61,032 nucleotides of DNA. Source: Candidatus Glomeribacter gigasporarum BEG34 (lineage in GTDB: Bacteria > Pseudomonadota > Gammaproteobacteria > Burkholderiales > Burkholderiaceae). Each line of letters starts with the position of its first letter. The stretch's first letter is position 1. The translations under genes and the position numbers were made by a program. Shown one piece after another: positions 1-9,157 of the stretch. The notes beneath the pieces are model-generated. The model searched no databases and had not been told where the DNA came from. It saw only the letters and a list, made by a program, of their open reading frames with translations. The stretch covers positions 82,878-143,909 of the forward strand of contig NZ_CAFB01000037.1 of assembly GCF_000227585.1 (NCBI RefSeq). The letters run 5' to 3'.

Positions 1-973
1 TGCAAACGAATATGCCACAGCGAATGGCGTGGCGGTATTAGCGGATGCAACTGAGCATGCCGATCAAGTGAACCAGCAATCATTACAGGTTGCAAATGCA
101 TATACCTATGCAGTGGGTACGCAGGCGCTGCAAGAGGCGAAAGCGCATGCCAATGAAGGTGATATATACACGTTAATGACTGCAAAGGCGCATGCGGATG
201 AAGGCGACGCGCGGACACTAGCGGGTGCAAAAGCGCATGCTAATCAAGTGGGGCAGAACGTATTCGATGCGGCAACCGGGTATGCCGATAAAGGCGACGC
301 GCGAACTTTGGCGGATGCAAATGCGTATACCAATCAAGTGGGTCAGAATACCCTGGGACAGGCTCATCGATATACGGATGAAGCGGCTGATCGTGCAGTG
401 AATACAGCGGTCGCGCAATCGAGCGGATACACTGACCAAAGAGTGGATGACAGCTTAAAATTGTCTAAAGATTATGCTGATGCAGGCGACGCGCGAACTT
501 TGGCGGATGCAAATGCGTATACCAATCAAGTGGGTCAGAATACCCTGGGACAGGCTTATCGATATACGGATGAAGCGGCTGATCGTGCAGTGAATACAGC
601 GGTTGCGCAATCGAATGAATATACTGACCAAAGAGTGGATGACAGCTTAAAATTGTCTAAGGATTATGCTGATCAAGTGGGCCGCGGCACATTGGCGCAA
701 GCCCAGCAATACGCGGACCAGAAATTTGAAGCCTCCGAGCGGAATGCGGATAGCAGCGCCGCAGCCGCAATCGCTGTTTCCAATCTGCCGCAGCCTACGG
801 AAGCCGGCAAAAGCATGATGGCGGCGGCCAGTGGCGTCTATCAAGGACACAGCGCAGTCGCGATTGGCGCATCGACGGTAACCAAAGACAACCGATGGGT
901 CCTCAAAGCTTCTTTAACCACCAATAATCGCGGAAAATGGGGCGGGGGAGTAGGGGTTGGATTCCAATGGTAG
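1..973 (+). CDS. Trimeric autotransporter adhesin, C-terminal part (5' end outside window)
   Basis: The frame is open from base 2, so this is the 3' end of a longer gene. The last 70 or so residues look like a YadA-type membrane anchor: a helix-rich linker, then four short amphipathic strands ending in a terminal aromatic residue (GVGVGFQW), as expected for a trimeric outer-membrane barrel. The upstream part is a repetitive coiled-coil-like stalk rich in ADANAYT, YTDEAAD and YTDQRVDD motifs. A 64-residue unit is repeated almost exactly (bases 293-484 and 485-671). Such proteins sit on the outer membrane and bind host surfaces or matrix; the ligand cannot be told from this part. The first GTG in frame (29) is not a real start. 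Confidence 0.85.
   Translation, partial: ANEYATANGVAVLADATEHADQVNQQSLQVANAYTYAVGTQALQEAKAHANEGDIYTLMTAKAHADEGDARTLAGAKAHANQVGQNVFDAATGYADKGDARTLADANAYTNQVGQNTLGQAHRYTDEAADRAVNTAVAQSSGYTDQRVDDSLKLSKDYADAGDARTLADANAYTNQVGQNTLGQAYRYTDEAADRAVNTAVAQSNEYTDQRVDDSLKLSKDYADQVGRGTLAQAQQYADQKFEASERNADSSAAAAIAVSNLPQPTEAGKSMMAAASGVYQGHSAVAIGASTVTKDNRWVLKASLTTNNRGKWGGGVGVGFQW
293..671 (+). repeat. Two tandem 192-bp coding repeats in adhesin stalk
   Basis: Bases 293-484 and 485-671 are nearly identical copies with a period of 192 bp (64 codons). They differ at a few bases, for example CATCGA versus TATCGA near 365 and 557. The repeat length is a multiple of three, so copy-number change would alter stalk length without breaking the frame. 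Shorter, more diverged versions of the same GDARTLA and NQVGQN motifs lie upstream. Confidence 0.85.
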
Positions 974-1000
974 TCCCATTCGCTGTACCATGTGCGCCTT

Positions 1001-1291
1001 AGAACCTGTTCATGATTCTTTCTGCGCGCCCGTGAGCCTGCGTCGGGAGGTAGCAGGACTCCTCACATATTACGTATATGCTCCGGTTCCTGCGCTGCGC
1101 CGCGCAGGGCGGAGCAGGTCTGCCTCGCTTTGCGATGGGGGCGACCCCGGAGCGGCGCACTGCCCGCCGGGTTGCCGCGCGGCTTGTGGCCCGCTACAAC
1201 AAACCGATCCCGCTTCGCGGGCCTCTCGGGCAGCGTTCCGGCGGGCCCTCCAAGGCTTCCAGGCGCTCGTCACAGATCGTGAACAGGTTCT
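1001..1291. repeat. MITE-like element with 16-bp terminal inverted repeats
   Basis: The stretch between the adhesin stop (973) and the next gene (1346) holds no credible gene. It is bounded by AGAACCTGTTCATGAT (1001-1016) and its near-perfect inverse ATCGTGAACAGGTTCT (1276-1291), one mismatch in 16. Flanking TTA on each side may be a target duplication. The inside is GC-rich and non-coding. A diverged copy of the left end lies at 9733-9780, and part of the inside (about 1102-1150) recurs inverted at about 37304-37355. A non-autonomous element mobilised by a transposase elsewhere is the best explanation; the IS family is not identifiable here. Confidence 0.6.
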
Positions 1292-1345
1292 TAGGCGTAT
1301 GGTCCAGTCTGAAGGGGTGCTCCCACTACTGCAGCCTCAAGTCTG

Positions 1346-2764
1346 ATGATCAAGATCAACCGTTGTGTATGGTCGTTTGCCGCGTTCAGCGTGATTTATA
1401 TTTCGCTGAGCGCGTGCAGCCGCTCAAGTCTGACGCCGCCATCCGCTCAGCGGCCGTTCACGGCCTTCGTCGTGCTTGGGGAAGAAGGAGCGCAAACCGC
1501 GCGCGCGCTCACGGAAGAGCTTCAGTGCCCATTCATTGAGCTAGACGGCGTTTCTGAGCGTATGGAAGTGCGCGCGCCGGCGGGCGTCATGCCAGCGCGG
1601 CCGCGGCTGTCAGCCTCCGTTTCAGCAAAGCCCGCTGCCTTTCCAGTGTTGACTTGTGAAAAGCAGTTGCCGCCCAAAATACGCCATGCCTCGATTGATG
1701 GCCGTCCTTTGCCGTTAAAAAAAGAAGCGCCTGGACGCATTGTGGTCATTGGAGATACCGGCTGCCGCTTACAAAAGGGCGGGGCGGGATTTCAAGCATG
1801 TAATGATTCTGAGCAATTTACTTTTGTCAAAGTGGCGCAGTTAGCCGCGCGCTGGAAACCCGATTTGGTCATTCACGTAGGCGACTACCATTATCGCGAG
1901 ACGCCCTGCCCGGATGGAAACACGGGCTGCGTCAACAGCCCGTGGGGATACGGTTACGATACATGGCGCGAAGACTTTTTCAGGCCGACGGCTCCGTTGC
2001 TGCGCGCGGCCCCTTGGGTGATGGCGCGCGGTAATCATGAAAGCTGTTCCCGCGCCGGACAAGGCTGGTGGCGATTTCTCGATCCGCGGCCGCTATTGCC
2101 GGGCCGGGATTGTAATGATCCGGCCAATGATCAAAAGGGCGACTACAGTCATCCGTATGCGATTCCCATCGGCGATGATACTCAGCTGATTGTCCTGGAT
2201 ACCTCAAATGCGCCAAATAAAGAGATCAAGCCCGGCGATATCCGCTTGAGTCAATACCGCACGCTCTATACACAATTGGAGACGCTGGCGCAGCGCGCAC
2301 GGCGCAATATCGTGGTGTTGCATCATCCGCTGCTGGGTTTTGTGGGGAATTATCCAAATCCGGACGACTTGGCGCATCCGCTTCCTGAGAATCCCGGTCT
2401 TCAGTCGGTATTCAGAACGCTGAATCCGAACTTCTTGCCGTCCAATGTGGATCTGGTCCTGTCCGGACACATTCATTTATTTGAACAACTCAGTTTCTCT
2501 ACCGCGCATCCAAGTCAGTTTGTAGTAGGCATATCCGGTACTCAACTGGAAACCGTGCCAGTGCCCGCAACGCTTGCGCCTGATATCACGCCAATGGCGG
2601 GGGCGCGCATTCAAAACTTTGATGTGTGGAATGGATTCGGTTATATGACCATGAAGCGGATCCGCCCATCCGAATGGGATGTCCGGGTATGGAACAGCGC
2701 AGGCCAGCCGGTCAGAAAATGCCATATTGCAGGCCGGGCCTCTCATTGCGAAGCGGTGAGATGA
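1346..2764 (+). CDS. Calcineurin-like metallophosphoesterase lipoprotein
   Basis: The 472-residue product begins with a hydrophobic signal ending in the lipobox LSAC (Cys24), so it is probably a lipoprotein. The metallophosphoesterase motifs are in order: GDTG near 136, GDYHY near 179, GNHE near 229, HH near 326 and GHIH near 374. These residues bind the two metals in this family and imply hydrolysis of a phosphoester outside the cytoplasm. The substrate is unknown; acid-phosphatase-like activity is possible. The start ATG lies just after the MITE-like repeat, so the promoter region may have been replaced by that element. The stop overlaps the orn start (ATGA). Confidence 0.8.
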   Translation: MIKINRCVWSFAAFSVIYISLSACSRSSLTPPSAQRPFTAFVVLGEEGAQTARALTEELQCPFIELDGVSERMEVRAPAGVMPARPRLSASVSAKPAAFPVLTCEKQLPPKIRHASIDGRPLPLKKEAPGRIVVIGDTGCRLQKGGAGFQACNDSEQFTFVKVAQLAARWKPDLVIHVGDYHYRETPCPDGNTGCVNSPWGYGYDTWREDFFRPTAPLLRAAPWVMARGNHESCSRAGQGWWRFLDPRPLLPGRDCNDPANDQKGDYSHPYAIPIGDDTQLIVLDTSNAPNKEIKPGDIRLSQYRTLYTQLETLAQRARRNIVVLHHPLLGFVGNYPNPDDLAHPLPENPGLQSVFRTLNPNFLPSNVDLVLSGHIHLFEQLSFSTAHPSQFVVGISGTQLETVPVPATLAPDITPMAGARIQNFDVWNGFGYMTMKRIRPSEWDVRVWNSAGQPVRKCHIAGRASHCEAVR

Positions 2765-3366
2765 TGCCCGATTGCATGCCTGTCGCGCCTGTTGAGGCCG
2801 ATCTTGCGCTGAACGAATGCAATCTTGTCTGGCTGGACATGGAAATGAGCGGTCTGCGGCCTGAAGCGGATCGCATTCTTGAAATTGCCGTTGTTGTGAC
2901 GGATTCCAGTCTTGACATCGCGATTGAAGGGCCGGCGCTGGCGCTCCATCAAAGCGATGAAGTGCTTGAAGGCATGGATTCGTGGAATCAGAAAATGCAT
3001 GGCCGTTCGGGATTGATCGAACGGGTGCGCGCTTCCGCGCTGAATGAACAGGACGCCGCCGAACAACTGCTCGCCTTTCTGAATCGCTATGTACCGCCCG
3101 GAAAGTCGCCGCTCTGTGGCAACTCAGTTTGCCAGGACCGCCGCTTCATGGCGCGCTGGATGCCGGATTTTGAAGCCTTCTTCCATTACCGCAATCTAGA
3201 TGTCAGCACTCTAAAGGAACTGTGCCGCCGCTGGCGGCCCGCGCTTTACCGGGGGTTTCACAAACACGGCCTGCATACGGCGCAGGCGGATATTCAGGAA
3301 TCGATTGCTGAGCTGAAGTATTATCGAGAGCACTTTATCCGTCTGGATTCCGCTTTTGAAACATGA
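2761..3366 (+). CDS. orn: Oligoribonuclease
   Basis: A 201-residue DEDDh 3'-5' exoribonuclease that degrades short oligoribonucleotides and pGpG to mononucleotides. The exonuclease residues are visible: WLDMEMSG near the N-terminus, [10 protein letters not shown] in the middle and [10 protein letters not shown] near the C-terminus, followed by the family ending [10 protein letters not shown]. The start at 2761 is chosen because it overlaps the upstream stop (ATGA) and gives the usual length; the open frame continues further upstream only as read-through of the neighbour. The stop in turn overlaps the pmbA start, so three genes are tightly coupled. Confidence 0.93.
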   Translation: MMPDCMPVAPVEADLALNECNLVWLDMEMSGLRPEADRILEIAVVVTDSSLDIAIEGPALALHQSDEVLEGMDSWNQKMHGRSGLIERVRASALNEQDAAEQLLAFLNRYVPPGKSPLCGNSVCQDRRFMARWMPDFEAFFHYRNLDVSTLKELCRRWRPALYRGFHKHGLHTAQADIQESIAELKYYREHFIRLDSAFET

Positions 3367-4718
3367 CTTCAGCCGCGCCTCTTTTCCCGCATACACAAGA
3401 CCAACTCAAAGAAATCGCCGCCGGCATTCTTCGCTGCGCTGCACAAGGGGGGGCTTCTTCCGCCGCCGTTGAAATCTCCGAAGGCAGCGGATTTTCAGTG
3501 ACGGTGCGGCGCGGCGCGCTGGAAACGATAGAGCGCCATCGTGACCAGGCGGCTGGCGTCACGATATGGATAGGCACGCGGCGCGGCGATGCGAGTACCA
3601 ATGATTTATCGCCGGACTCGATCCAGAGCACCGTTGCCGCCGCCATCGATTTCGCGCGGCATGCGGCTGAAGATGCCTGCGCCGGACTGGCGGACGCGCA
3701 TTGTCTGGAAGGCGCGCCGCCCGCGCTCGACCTGTTTCATCCCTGGCGTATCGATACAGAAGCGGCGGCTGAATTGGCGCGCCGCGCCGAACAGGCCGCG
3801 TTCGATGCAGGCGCGCGGATTCGCAATTCGGAAGGCGCAACCGTCTGCGCACAGCACGGCCAGTTTGTACTCGCGACCAGTCACGGTTTTCTGGCCGGTT
3901 ATCCATATTCGCGCCATAGCATTTCATGCGCTCCGATTGCGCAGCACGGCCAGCATATGCAGCGCGATGGCTGGTCATCGTCGAAACGCAACGCGACCGA
4001 GCTCGCCATGCCCGAAGCGGTTGGCCGCTACGCCGCCGAGCGCGCACTGGCGCGCCTGCAGCCACGCGCATTGAGCGCGCGCGCCTGTCCGGTTCTGTTT
4101 GAAGCGCCGCTTGCCGCCGGCCTGCTCGGCGCATTTGTGCGCGCCGTCAGCGGCGTCGCGCTCTACCGTCGCGCTTCGTTCTTGGTCGATCGTCTGGGAG
4201 AGCGCATTTTTGCGCCGCATATTCAAATCCACGAAGCGCCGCACCAGCCGCGTGCAATGGGCGCCGCGCCCTTCGACCAGGAGGGTGTGCGCACGCGCGC
4301 GCGTGATGTGGTGCGGGACGGCATCGTGCAGGGTTACTTTTTATCCACCTATTCCGCGCGCAAACTCGGTATGCAAACAACGGGTAATGCGGGCGGCGCG
4401 CATCAGTTGGCGCTGCGCAGCGCGCATACGCGGGACAAAGACGATCTGCGCGCGATGCTGAAAAAGCTGGATACCGGCCTGTTGCTGACCGAAGTGATGG
4501 GGCAAGGCGTGAATTATGTGACTGGCGACTATTCGCGCGGCGCGGTCGGCTTCTGGGTTGAGCGCGGCGAAATTCAGTATCCGGTTGAAGGCATCACCGT
4601 TGCCGGCAATCTGAAACAGATGTTTAAAGACATCGTTGCTGTTGGCGCGGATGTGTATGCGAACAGCGCCAAAGAAACGGGTTCGGTGCTGATTGAGAAA
4701 ATGACGGTTGCGGGTTAG
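3363..4718 (+). CDS. pmbA: PmbA/TldE-type metalloprotease subunit
   Basis: A 451-residue member of the TldD/TldE family, the non-catalytic partner (TldE/PmbA) of a heterodimeric protease involved in peptide maturation and degradation of some antitoxins in E. coli. The C-terminal third has the family signature: [18 protein letters not shown], then [11 protein letters not shown]. The start overlaps the orn stop by ATGA. A TldD partner is not in this window. The frame is full length and undamaged. Confidence 0.92.
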   Translation: MTSAAPLFPHTQDQLKEIAAGILRCAAQGGASSAAVEISEGSGFSVTVRRGALETIERHRDQAAGVTIWIGTRRGDASTNDLSPDSIQSTVAAAIDFARHAAEDACAGLADAHCLEGAPPALDLFHPWRIDTEAAAELARRAEQAAFDAGARIRNSEGATVCAQHGQFVLATSHGFLAGYPYSRHSISCAPIAQHGQHMQRDGWSSSKRNATELAMPEAVGRYAAERALARLQPRALSARACPVLFEAPLAAGLLGAFVRAVSGVALYRRASFLVDRLGERIFAPHIQIHEAPHQPRAMGAAPFDQEGVRTRARDVVRDGIVQGYFLSTYSARKLGMQTTGNAGGAHQLALRSAHTRDKDDLRAMLKKLDTGLLLTEVMGQGVNYVTGDYSRGAVGFWVERGEIQYPVEGITVAGNLKQMFKDIVAVGADVYANSAKETGSVLIEKMTVAG

Positions 4719-4721
4719 CCT

Positions 4722-4757
4722 TTTAGAGCATTTGCACTCTCACTGAAAAATGCTCAA
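4722..4757. repeat. Short degenerate copy of the AGAGCATTTTTCAG palindromic repeat
   Basis: Arms TTTAGAGCATTT and CTGAAAAATGCTCAAA face each other across a very short centre just after pmbA. The middle of the full 75-bp element seen at 34172 or 39327 is missing. It could form a hairpin and weakly terminate pmbA transcription. Confidence 0.6.
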
Positions 4758-4765
4758 AGTGCAAA

Positions 4766-4796
4766 AATAAACTAAACTAATGCGGTTTAGTTTATT
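4766..4796. promoter_or_regulatory. Perfect 12-bp inverted repeat, likely antitoxin operator
   Basis: AATAAACTAAAC (4766-4777) and GTTTAGTTTATT (4785-4796) are perfect inverse copies separated by 7 bp, ending directly against the ribosome-binding site GGAGG (4797-4801) of the antitoxin gene. Phd/YefM antitoxins repress their own operons by binding palindromes in this position; that role is inferred. Confidence 0.65.
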
Positions 4797-4805
4797 GGAG
4801 GAATC

Positions 4806-5066
4806 ATGCGTGCCGTTAACATCCACGAAGCAAAAACCAAATTATCGCGGCTGGTCAATCAAGCCGCTCAGGGTGAGCCATTTATCATTGCCAAAGCGGG
4901 CAAACCACTGGTGAAGGTCGTCCCTTTGGATGCTCCTCAAGCCATTCAAAGGCTGGGCTTTATGGAAGGTGAAATCCTTGTGCCGGAAGATTTCGGCCAG
5001 ATGGGTAGCGCTGAGATCGAACAGCTATTTCAAATACGACCCTATTCAACGCTTATCAATTCATGA
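4806..5066 (+). CDS. Phd/YefM-family antitoxin without a recognisable toxin
   Basis: The N-terminal 45 residues (VNIHEAKTKLSRLVNQAAQG, then FIIAKAGKPLVKVVPL) are a typical Phd/YefM DNA-binding fold. The second half, with FMEGEILVPEDFGQMGSAEIEQLF, is the toxin-neutralising tail usually followed by a VapC/PIN toxin gene. Here the tail runs into an unusual ending (QIRPYSTLINS) and the next gene encodes no PIN domain, so the toxin appears to have been lost by a deletion at the antitoxin's 3' end. A strong GGAGG site sits 4 bases before the ATG, and the upstream palindrome suggests autoregulation. The stop overlaps the next start by ATGA. Confidence 0.8.
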   Translation: MRAVNIHEAKTKLSRLVNQAAQGEPFIIAKAGKPLVKVVPLDAPQAIQRLGFMEGEILVPEDFGQMGSAEIEQLFQIRPYSTLINS

Positions 5067-5359
5067 CGACGCTGGAGCAATCTGGCCGGTTTTCCGTAGA
5101 GCAGGTCAAAGACCTGACGCGCGCATTGGAATCCTCTCAGACGACACAATGGGTTACAAACGAGCAATTGCGTGCCAGTCTGGCCGAAATTCGGGCTGAA
5201 ATTGCTGACTTTAAGGCCGAAGTTAAGACGGAAATCGCTCAAGTTAGAACTGAGATCGCAGTAGCGGTTAACAAAATCGTTTTGTGGGTCGTCGGCATCG
5301 ATCTCGCTTTTTTCACCGGCAAGTTTGGCTTATTCGCTAAAGCGCTGCACTGGTATTAA
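5063..5359 (+). CDS. Small coiled-coil protein with C-terminal membrane helix (DUF1640-like)
   Basis: The 98-residue product has a helical front half, a clear heptad coiled coil (AEIRAEIADFKAEVKTEIAQ, about residues 41-60) and a single hydrophobic segment (IVLWVVGIDLAFFTG) near the C-terminus. This layout resembles the small DUF1640/CCDC90-like proteins common next to mobile genes in Proteobacteria. Function unknown. It starts inside the antitoxin stop (ATGA), where a toxin gene would be expected, so it may be translated with the antitoxin. A toxin role cannot be excluded but nothing in the sequence shows one. dnaE follows 8 bases later. Confidence 0.6.
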   Translation: MTTLEQSGRFSVEQVKDLTRALESSQTTQWVTNEQLRASLAEIRAEIADFKAEVKTEIAQVRTEIAVAVNKIVLWVVGIDLAFFTGKFGLFAKALHWY

Positions 5360-5367
5360 CGGGAACG

Positions 5368-8300
5368 ATGCCCGAACCCCGCTTCATTCATCTGCGCCTG
5401 CATTCCGAATATTCAATCACCGACGGCATTGTGCGTCTGGAAGACGCGGTGCGCGCGGCGGCGCGCGACGGGCAGGGCGCGCTGGCGCTGACCGATCTGG
5501 GCAATGTCTTCGGCTGGGTCAAGTTCTATCAGTACGCGCTCCGGCAGGGCGTGAAGCCCATCGCCGGATGCGATGTCTGGATTACGAATCCGGGCGAGCG
5601 CGATCAACCCTCGCGTCTGTTGCTCCTCGTGCGCAATGCGCGCGGCTATCTGAATTTATGCGAACTGCTGAGCCGCGCCTGGCTGACAAATGTCTATCAA
5701 GGCCGCGCCGAAATTGCATTTGAATGGCTGGAAAGCGGCCTTGCTGAAGGGCTGATTGCGTTATCGGGCGCGCAGCAGGGCGATATCGGACTCGCCATTG
5801 CCGCGGGCAATATGGAGGCGGCGCGGCAATGCGCGCAGCGCTGGGCGCGCCTGTTCCCGGACTGTTTCTATATCGAGGTGCAGCGCGCCGACCAGCCCGA
5901 AGAAGCGATCTATATCCAGCACGCCGTCCATTTGGCCGTGCAGCTTCAGATTCCGCTCGTCGCCGCGCAGCCGGTGCAGTTTATGACGCCGGACGACGCG
6001 GCCGCGCACGAAGCGCGCGTCTGCATTGCGCACGGCGAACGCCTTGCGTACGCGCAGCGCCGCCCGCGCTTTTCGCGCGCGCAATACTTCCGCACGCAGG
6101 CGGAAATGTGCGCGCTCTTCGCCGATCTGCCTTCAGCGCTTGCCAATAGCGTCGAGATTGCCAAGCGCTGCACGCTCACGCTCGAACTTGGCAAAGCCAA
6201 GCTGCCGCTGTTTCCAACGCCAGAGGCTTTGTCTCTGGATGCGTATTTGCGTCAGTTGGCCGGGCAGGGCTTGGAAGCGCGGCTTGAACAGTTATTTGCT
6301 GACGCGGACGAACGCGGGCGTCAGCGGCCCGTCTACGCGCAGCGCCTTGCATTCGAGTGCGACACGATTATCGAGATGGGTTTTGCCGGCTACTTCTTAA
6401 TTGTGGCCGACTTCATCAACTGGGCGAAAAACAGCGATATTCCCGTCGGGCCTGGGCGCGGTTCGGGCGCGGGTTCGCTCGTTGCATTCGCGCTTGGCAT
6501 CACCGATCTGGACCCACTGCGCTACAACCTGCTGTTCGAGCGCTTTTTGAATCCCGAACGGGTTTCGATGCCCGATTTCGACATCGACTTCTGCCCGCAC
6601 GGACGCGACCGCGTGATTCAGTACGTGCGCGGCAAATACGGTCACGACGCCGTCTCGCAAATCGTCGCCTTCGGCACGATGGCCGCCAGGGCGGCGGTGC
6701 GCGATATTGGCCGCGTGCTTGATCTCGGCTATACATTTACCGACGGCATCGCCAAACTGATTCCGTTCAGACCCGGCCGCGCCATCACCATTGCTGATGC
6801 GCTGAAGGAAGAACCGCAGCTCGCCGAACGCTGTAAGAATGAAGAGGAAGTGCAGCAGTTACTCACGCTTGCGCAGCGCGTTGAAGGGTTGACGCGCAAC
6901 GTCGGCATGCACGCGGGCGGAGTGCTCATTGCGCCGGGCAAACTAACCGATTTTTGTCCGCTTTACGCGCAGAGCGGCCAGAAAAATGCGAATGGCGAGA
7001 TCGGCACCGTCAGCCAGTACGACAAGGACGATGTCGAAGCGATTGGCCTGGTGAAGTTCGACTTGCTCGGTTTGACAACGCTCACGATTTTAGATTGGGT
7101 CGAGCGCGATATTCGCCGCAGCATCCCGGAACGGGCCCGCTGGTCTTTAAAAGAAACGCCGCTTGACGATGCCTCGGCATTTGAAGTGCTGCAACAAGCC
7201 AATACCATTGCGGTGTTCCAGTTTGAAGGCCGCGGCATGCAGGCGCTCTTGAAAGACGCGCGGCCCGACCACTTTGAAGACATTATCGCGCTGGTTTCCC
7301 TCTATCGTCCGGGGCCGATGGAGCTGATTCCGAGCTTTTGCGCGCGCAAGCATGGGGACGAAAAAATCGATTATCCTGATCCGCGCGTCGAAAGTATCCT
7401 GTCCGAAACTTACGGCATCATGGTGTATCAGGAGCAGGTGATGCAGATGGCGCAGATCATCGGCGGTTATACGCTGGGCGGCGCTGATCTTCTGCGCCGC
7501 GCGATGGGCAAGAAAAAGCCCGAAGAAATGGCACAGCACCGCGCGCTGTTTCGTGACGGCGCCGCGGAGAATGGCCTTTCTCGCGCCAAGGCGGATGAAA
7601 TTTTCAATTTGATGGAGAAATTCGCCGGCTACGGTTTCAACAAATCGCACGCCGCCGCCTATGCGCTGCTCGCGTATTACACCGCCTGGCTCAAGGCGCA
7701 TTATCCGGTTGAATTTATGGCCGCCAACTTGAGCTTGTCGATGGACAATACCGACCGGGTCAAGATTCTGGTTGAGGATTGCGCGGCGAACAGGATAATG
7801 GTGTTGCCGCCGGATATCAATCAATCTCGGACGCGCTTTTTACCGCTTAAAGAAAAGATCCTCTACGGGCTTGGCGCGATCAAAGGCTCTGGACAGAGCG
7901 CGAGCGATGAAATCGTACGTGCGCGCGCGGATCAGCCATTTCAGGATATATTCGATTTCTGCCGGCGCGTGGATCGGCGCATCGTCAACCGGCGCGCGCT
8001 TGAGGCATTGATTCGCGCAGGCAGCTTTGATGCGCTGCACGCCAACCGCGCGCAATTGCTGGCGTCCGCGCCGCGCGCGCTGGAGACAGCGGAACAGACA
8101 AGCGCGCATGCGTCGCAGGGCGGACTATTTGACGATGCAGGACACGGCGGCATTGAGCATGCGTGCACGCTGGCGGATGTGTCCGCCTGGCCGGAAAAAC
8201 AAAGGCTACAGGAAGAAAAAGCGGCGCTTGGCTTTTATCTGTCGGGGCATCCGTTTGATCTCTACAAGAATGAAGCGCGCCGCTTTGTGCCGAACGCGCT

Positions 8301-8844
8301 GAATCAGTTGACAGAAGGGGCGGGTACGCGTGCCGCTGGCATCATCCGCAGCCTGCGCGCGGCGACAACCCAGCGCGGCAAAATGTGGATTGTAATGCTC
8401 GACGATGGCGCGGGTCAGTGTGAAATCACATTGTTTGATGAACTCGCCGCAGCGCACCGCAATCTGCTGACCGAAGACGCACTCTTGATTGTGGCCGGCA
8501 GCGCGCGTCATGATGCGTTTAGCGGTGGCATTCGCATCATCGCAGAGTCCGTGATGGACCTCAAAACCGCGCGCAGCCGCTTTGCGCGCGCGCTGAGAAT
8601 CACGTTCGACCAACCCGCGCCCGCGGATACCGTTCAACTGCGCGAATGGCTGAGTCCATACCGGACGGAGGAAGCGCCTGGCGCCGAACGCCCAACGGGT
8701 TTGCCGGTGCAAGTGCATCTTCGCGGCAAAACCGCGCGCGCAACCTTCCTGCTTGGCGCGTCCTGGCGCGTGATTCCATGTGATGAACTGCTGCGGATAT
8801 TAAAGTCTGCCCGGTCTGTTCAGGAGGCCGAGATATTGTATTAG
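5368..8844 (+). CDS. dnaE: DNA polymerase III subunit alpha
   Basis: The 1158-residue replicative polymerase. The N-terminal PHP domain begins HLRLHSEYS; the palm has PDFDIDF (catalytic Asp near 403 and 405) and KFDLLGL (third Asp near 565). Near residue 917 the peptide QGGLF matches the clamp-binding consensus that tethers DnaE to the sliding clamp. An OB-fold segment (AGIIRSLRAATTQRGKMWIV) follows. Length is normal for the family. It is the housekeeping DnaE1 type, with no sign of damage. The ATG lies 8 bases after the preceding small gene with no strong ribosome-binding site. Confidence 0.96.
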   Translation: MPEPRFIHLRLHSEYSITDGIVRLEDAVRAAARDGQGALALTDLGNVFGWVKFYQYALRQGVKPIAGCDVWITNPGERDQPSRLLLLVRNARGYLNLCELLSRAWLTNVYQGRAEIAFEWLESGLAEGLIALSGAQQGDIGLAIAAGNMEAARQCAQRWARLFPDCFYIEVQRADQPEEAIYIQHAVHLAVQLQIPLVAAQPVQFMTPDDAAAHEARVCIAHGERLAYAQRRPRFSRAQYFRTQAEMCALFADLPSALANSVEIAKRCTLTLELGKAKLPLFPTPEALSLDAYLRQLAGQGLEARLEQLFADADERGRQRPVYAQRLAFECDTIIEMGFAGYFLIVADFINWAKNSDIPVGPGRGSGAGSLVAFALGITDLDPLRYNLLFERFLNPERVSMPDFDIDFCPHGRDRVIQYVRGKYGHDAVSQIVAFGTMAARAAVRDIGRVLDLGYTFTDGIAKLIPFRPGRAITIADALKEEPQLAERCKNEEEVQQLLTLAQRVEGLTRNVGMHAGGVLIAPGKLTDFCPLYAQSGQKNANGEIGTVSQYDKDDVEAIGLVKFDLLGLTTLTILDWVERDIRRSIPERARWSLKETPLDDASAFEVLQQANTIAVFQFEGRGMQALLKDARPDHFEDIIALVSLYRPGPMELIPSFCARKHGDEKIDYPDPRVESILSETYGIMVYQEQVMQMAQIIGGYTLGGADLLRRAMGKKKPEEMAQHRALFRDGAAENGLSRAKADEIFNLMEKFAGYGFNKSHAAAYALLAYYTAWLKAHYPVEFMAANLSLSMDNTDRVKILVEDCAANRIMVLPPDINQSRTRFLPLKEKILYGLGAIKGSGQSASDEIVRARADQPFQDIFDFCRRVDRRIVNRRALEALIRAGSFDALHANRAQLLASAPRALETAEQTSAHASQGGLFDDAGHGGIEHACTLADVSAWPEKQRLQEEKAALGFYLSGHPFDLYKNEARRFVPNALNQLTEGAGTRAAGIIRSLRAATTQRGKMWIVMLDDGAGQCEITLFDELAAAHRNLLTEDALLIVAGSARHDAFSGGIRIIAESVMDLKTARSRFARALRITFDQPAPADTVQLREWLSPYRTEEAPGAERPTGLPVQVHLRGKTARATFLLGASWRVIPCDELLRILKSARSVQEAEILY

Positions 8845-8942
8845 CGCATTGTTCAATGTGGTTCCTTTATAAGATGGTCAAATAAGCAAGAAAATTCAGC
8901 AATGAGCAAAAAATGAAGGCGATACGATCAGGTGTAAGCAGA

Positions 8943-9119
8943 ATGGAGTATCCGTACAAAACTTGGATATGCTTGATTTGCGGCTGGTGTTACGATGAGG
9001 AAAAAGGATGTACTGAAGAAGGCATCGCGCCGGGCACCCGTTGGGAAGACTTGCCTGATGATTGGGTATGTCCGGAATGCGGTGCGAGTAAGGAAGATTT
9101 TGAGATGGTGCAAATCTAG
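8943..9119 (+). CDS. Rubredoxin
   Basis: A 58-residue one-iron electron carrier. The two Cys pairs that hold the iron are present: CLICG (Cys10, Cys13) and CPECG (Cys43, Cys46), with the usual EEGIAPGTRWEDLPDDW loop between them. The start at 8943 gives the normal rubredoxin length; an in-frame ATG at 8913 would add ten residues with no family counterpart. No clear ribosome-binding site precedes 8943, so the longer form remains possible. The redox partner is not evident nearby. Confidence 0.9.
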   Translation: MEYPYKTWICLICGWCYDEEKGCTEEGIAPGTRWEDLPDDWVCPECGASKEDFEMVQI

Positions 9120-9157
9120 AGATTCTTCAGTTATTTCTGACCACTATGTGAGTTCCG

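Noticed and set aside
957-1539. Open frames on both strands in the region after the adhesin gene
   Set aside because: They lie mostly in the GC-rich MITE-like element, have no ribosome-binding site and no family resemblance, and overlap the phosphoesterase start in another frame.
3559-4134. 191-codon open frame antisense to pmbA
   Set aside because: Arg/Ala-rich shadow text with no family match.
7147-7824. 225-codon open frame antisense to dnaE
   Set aside because: dnaE is certain in this stretch; the antisense frame follows from GC-rich codon use and shows no protein family.
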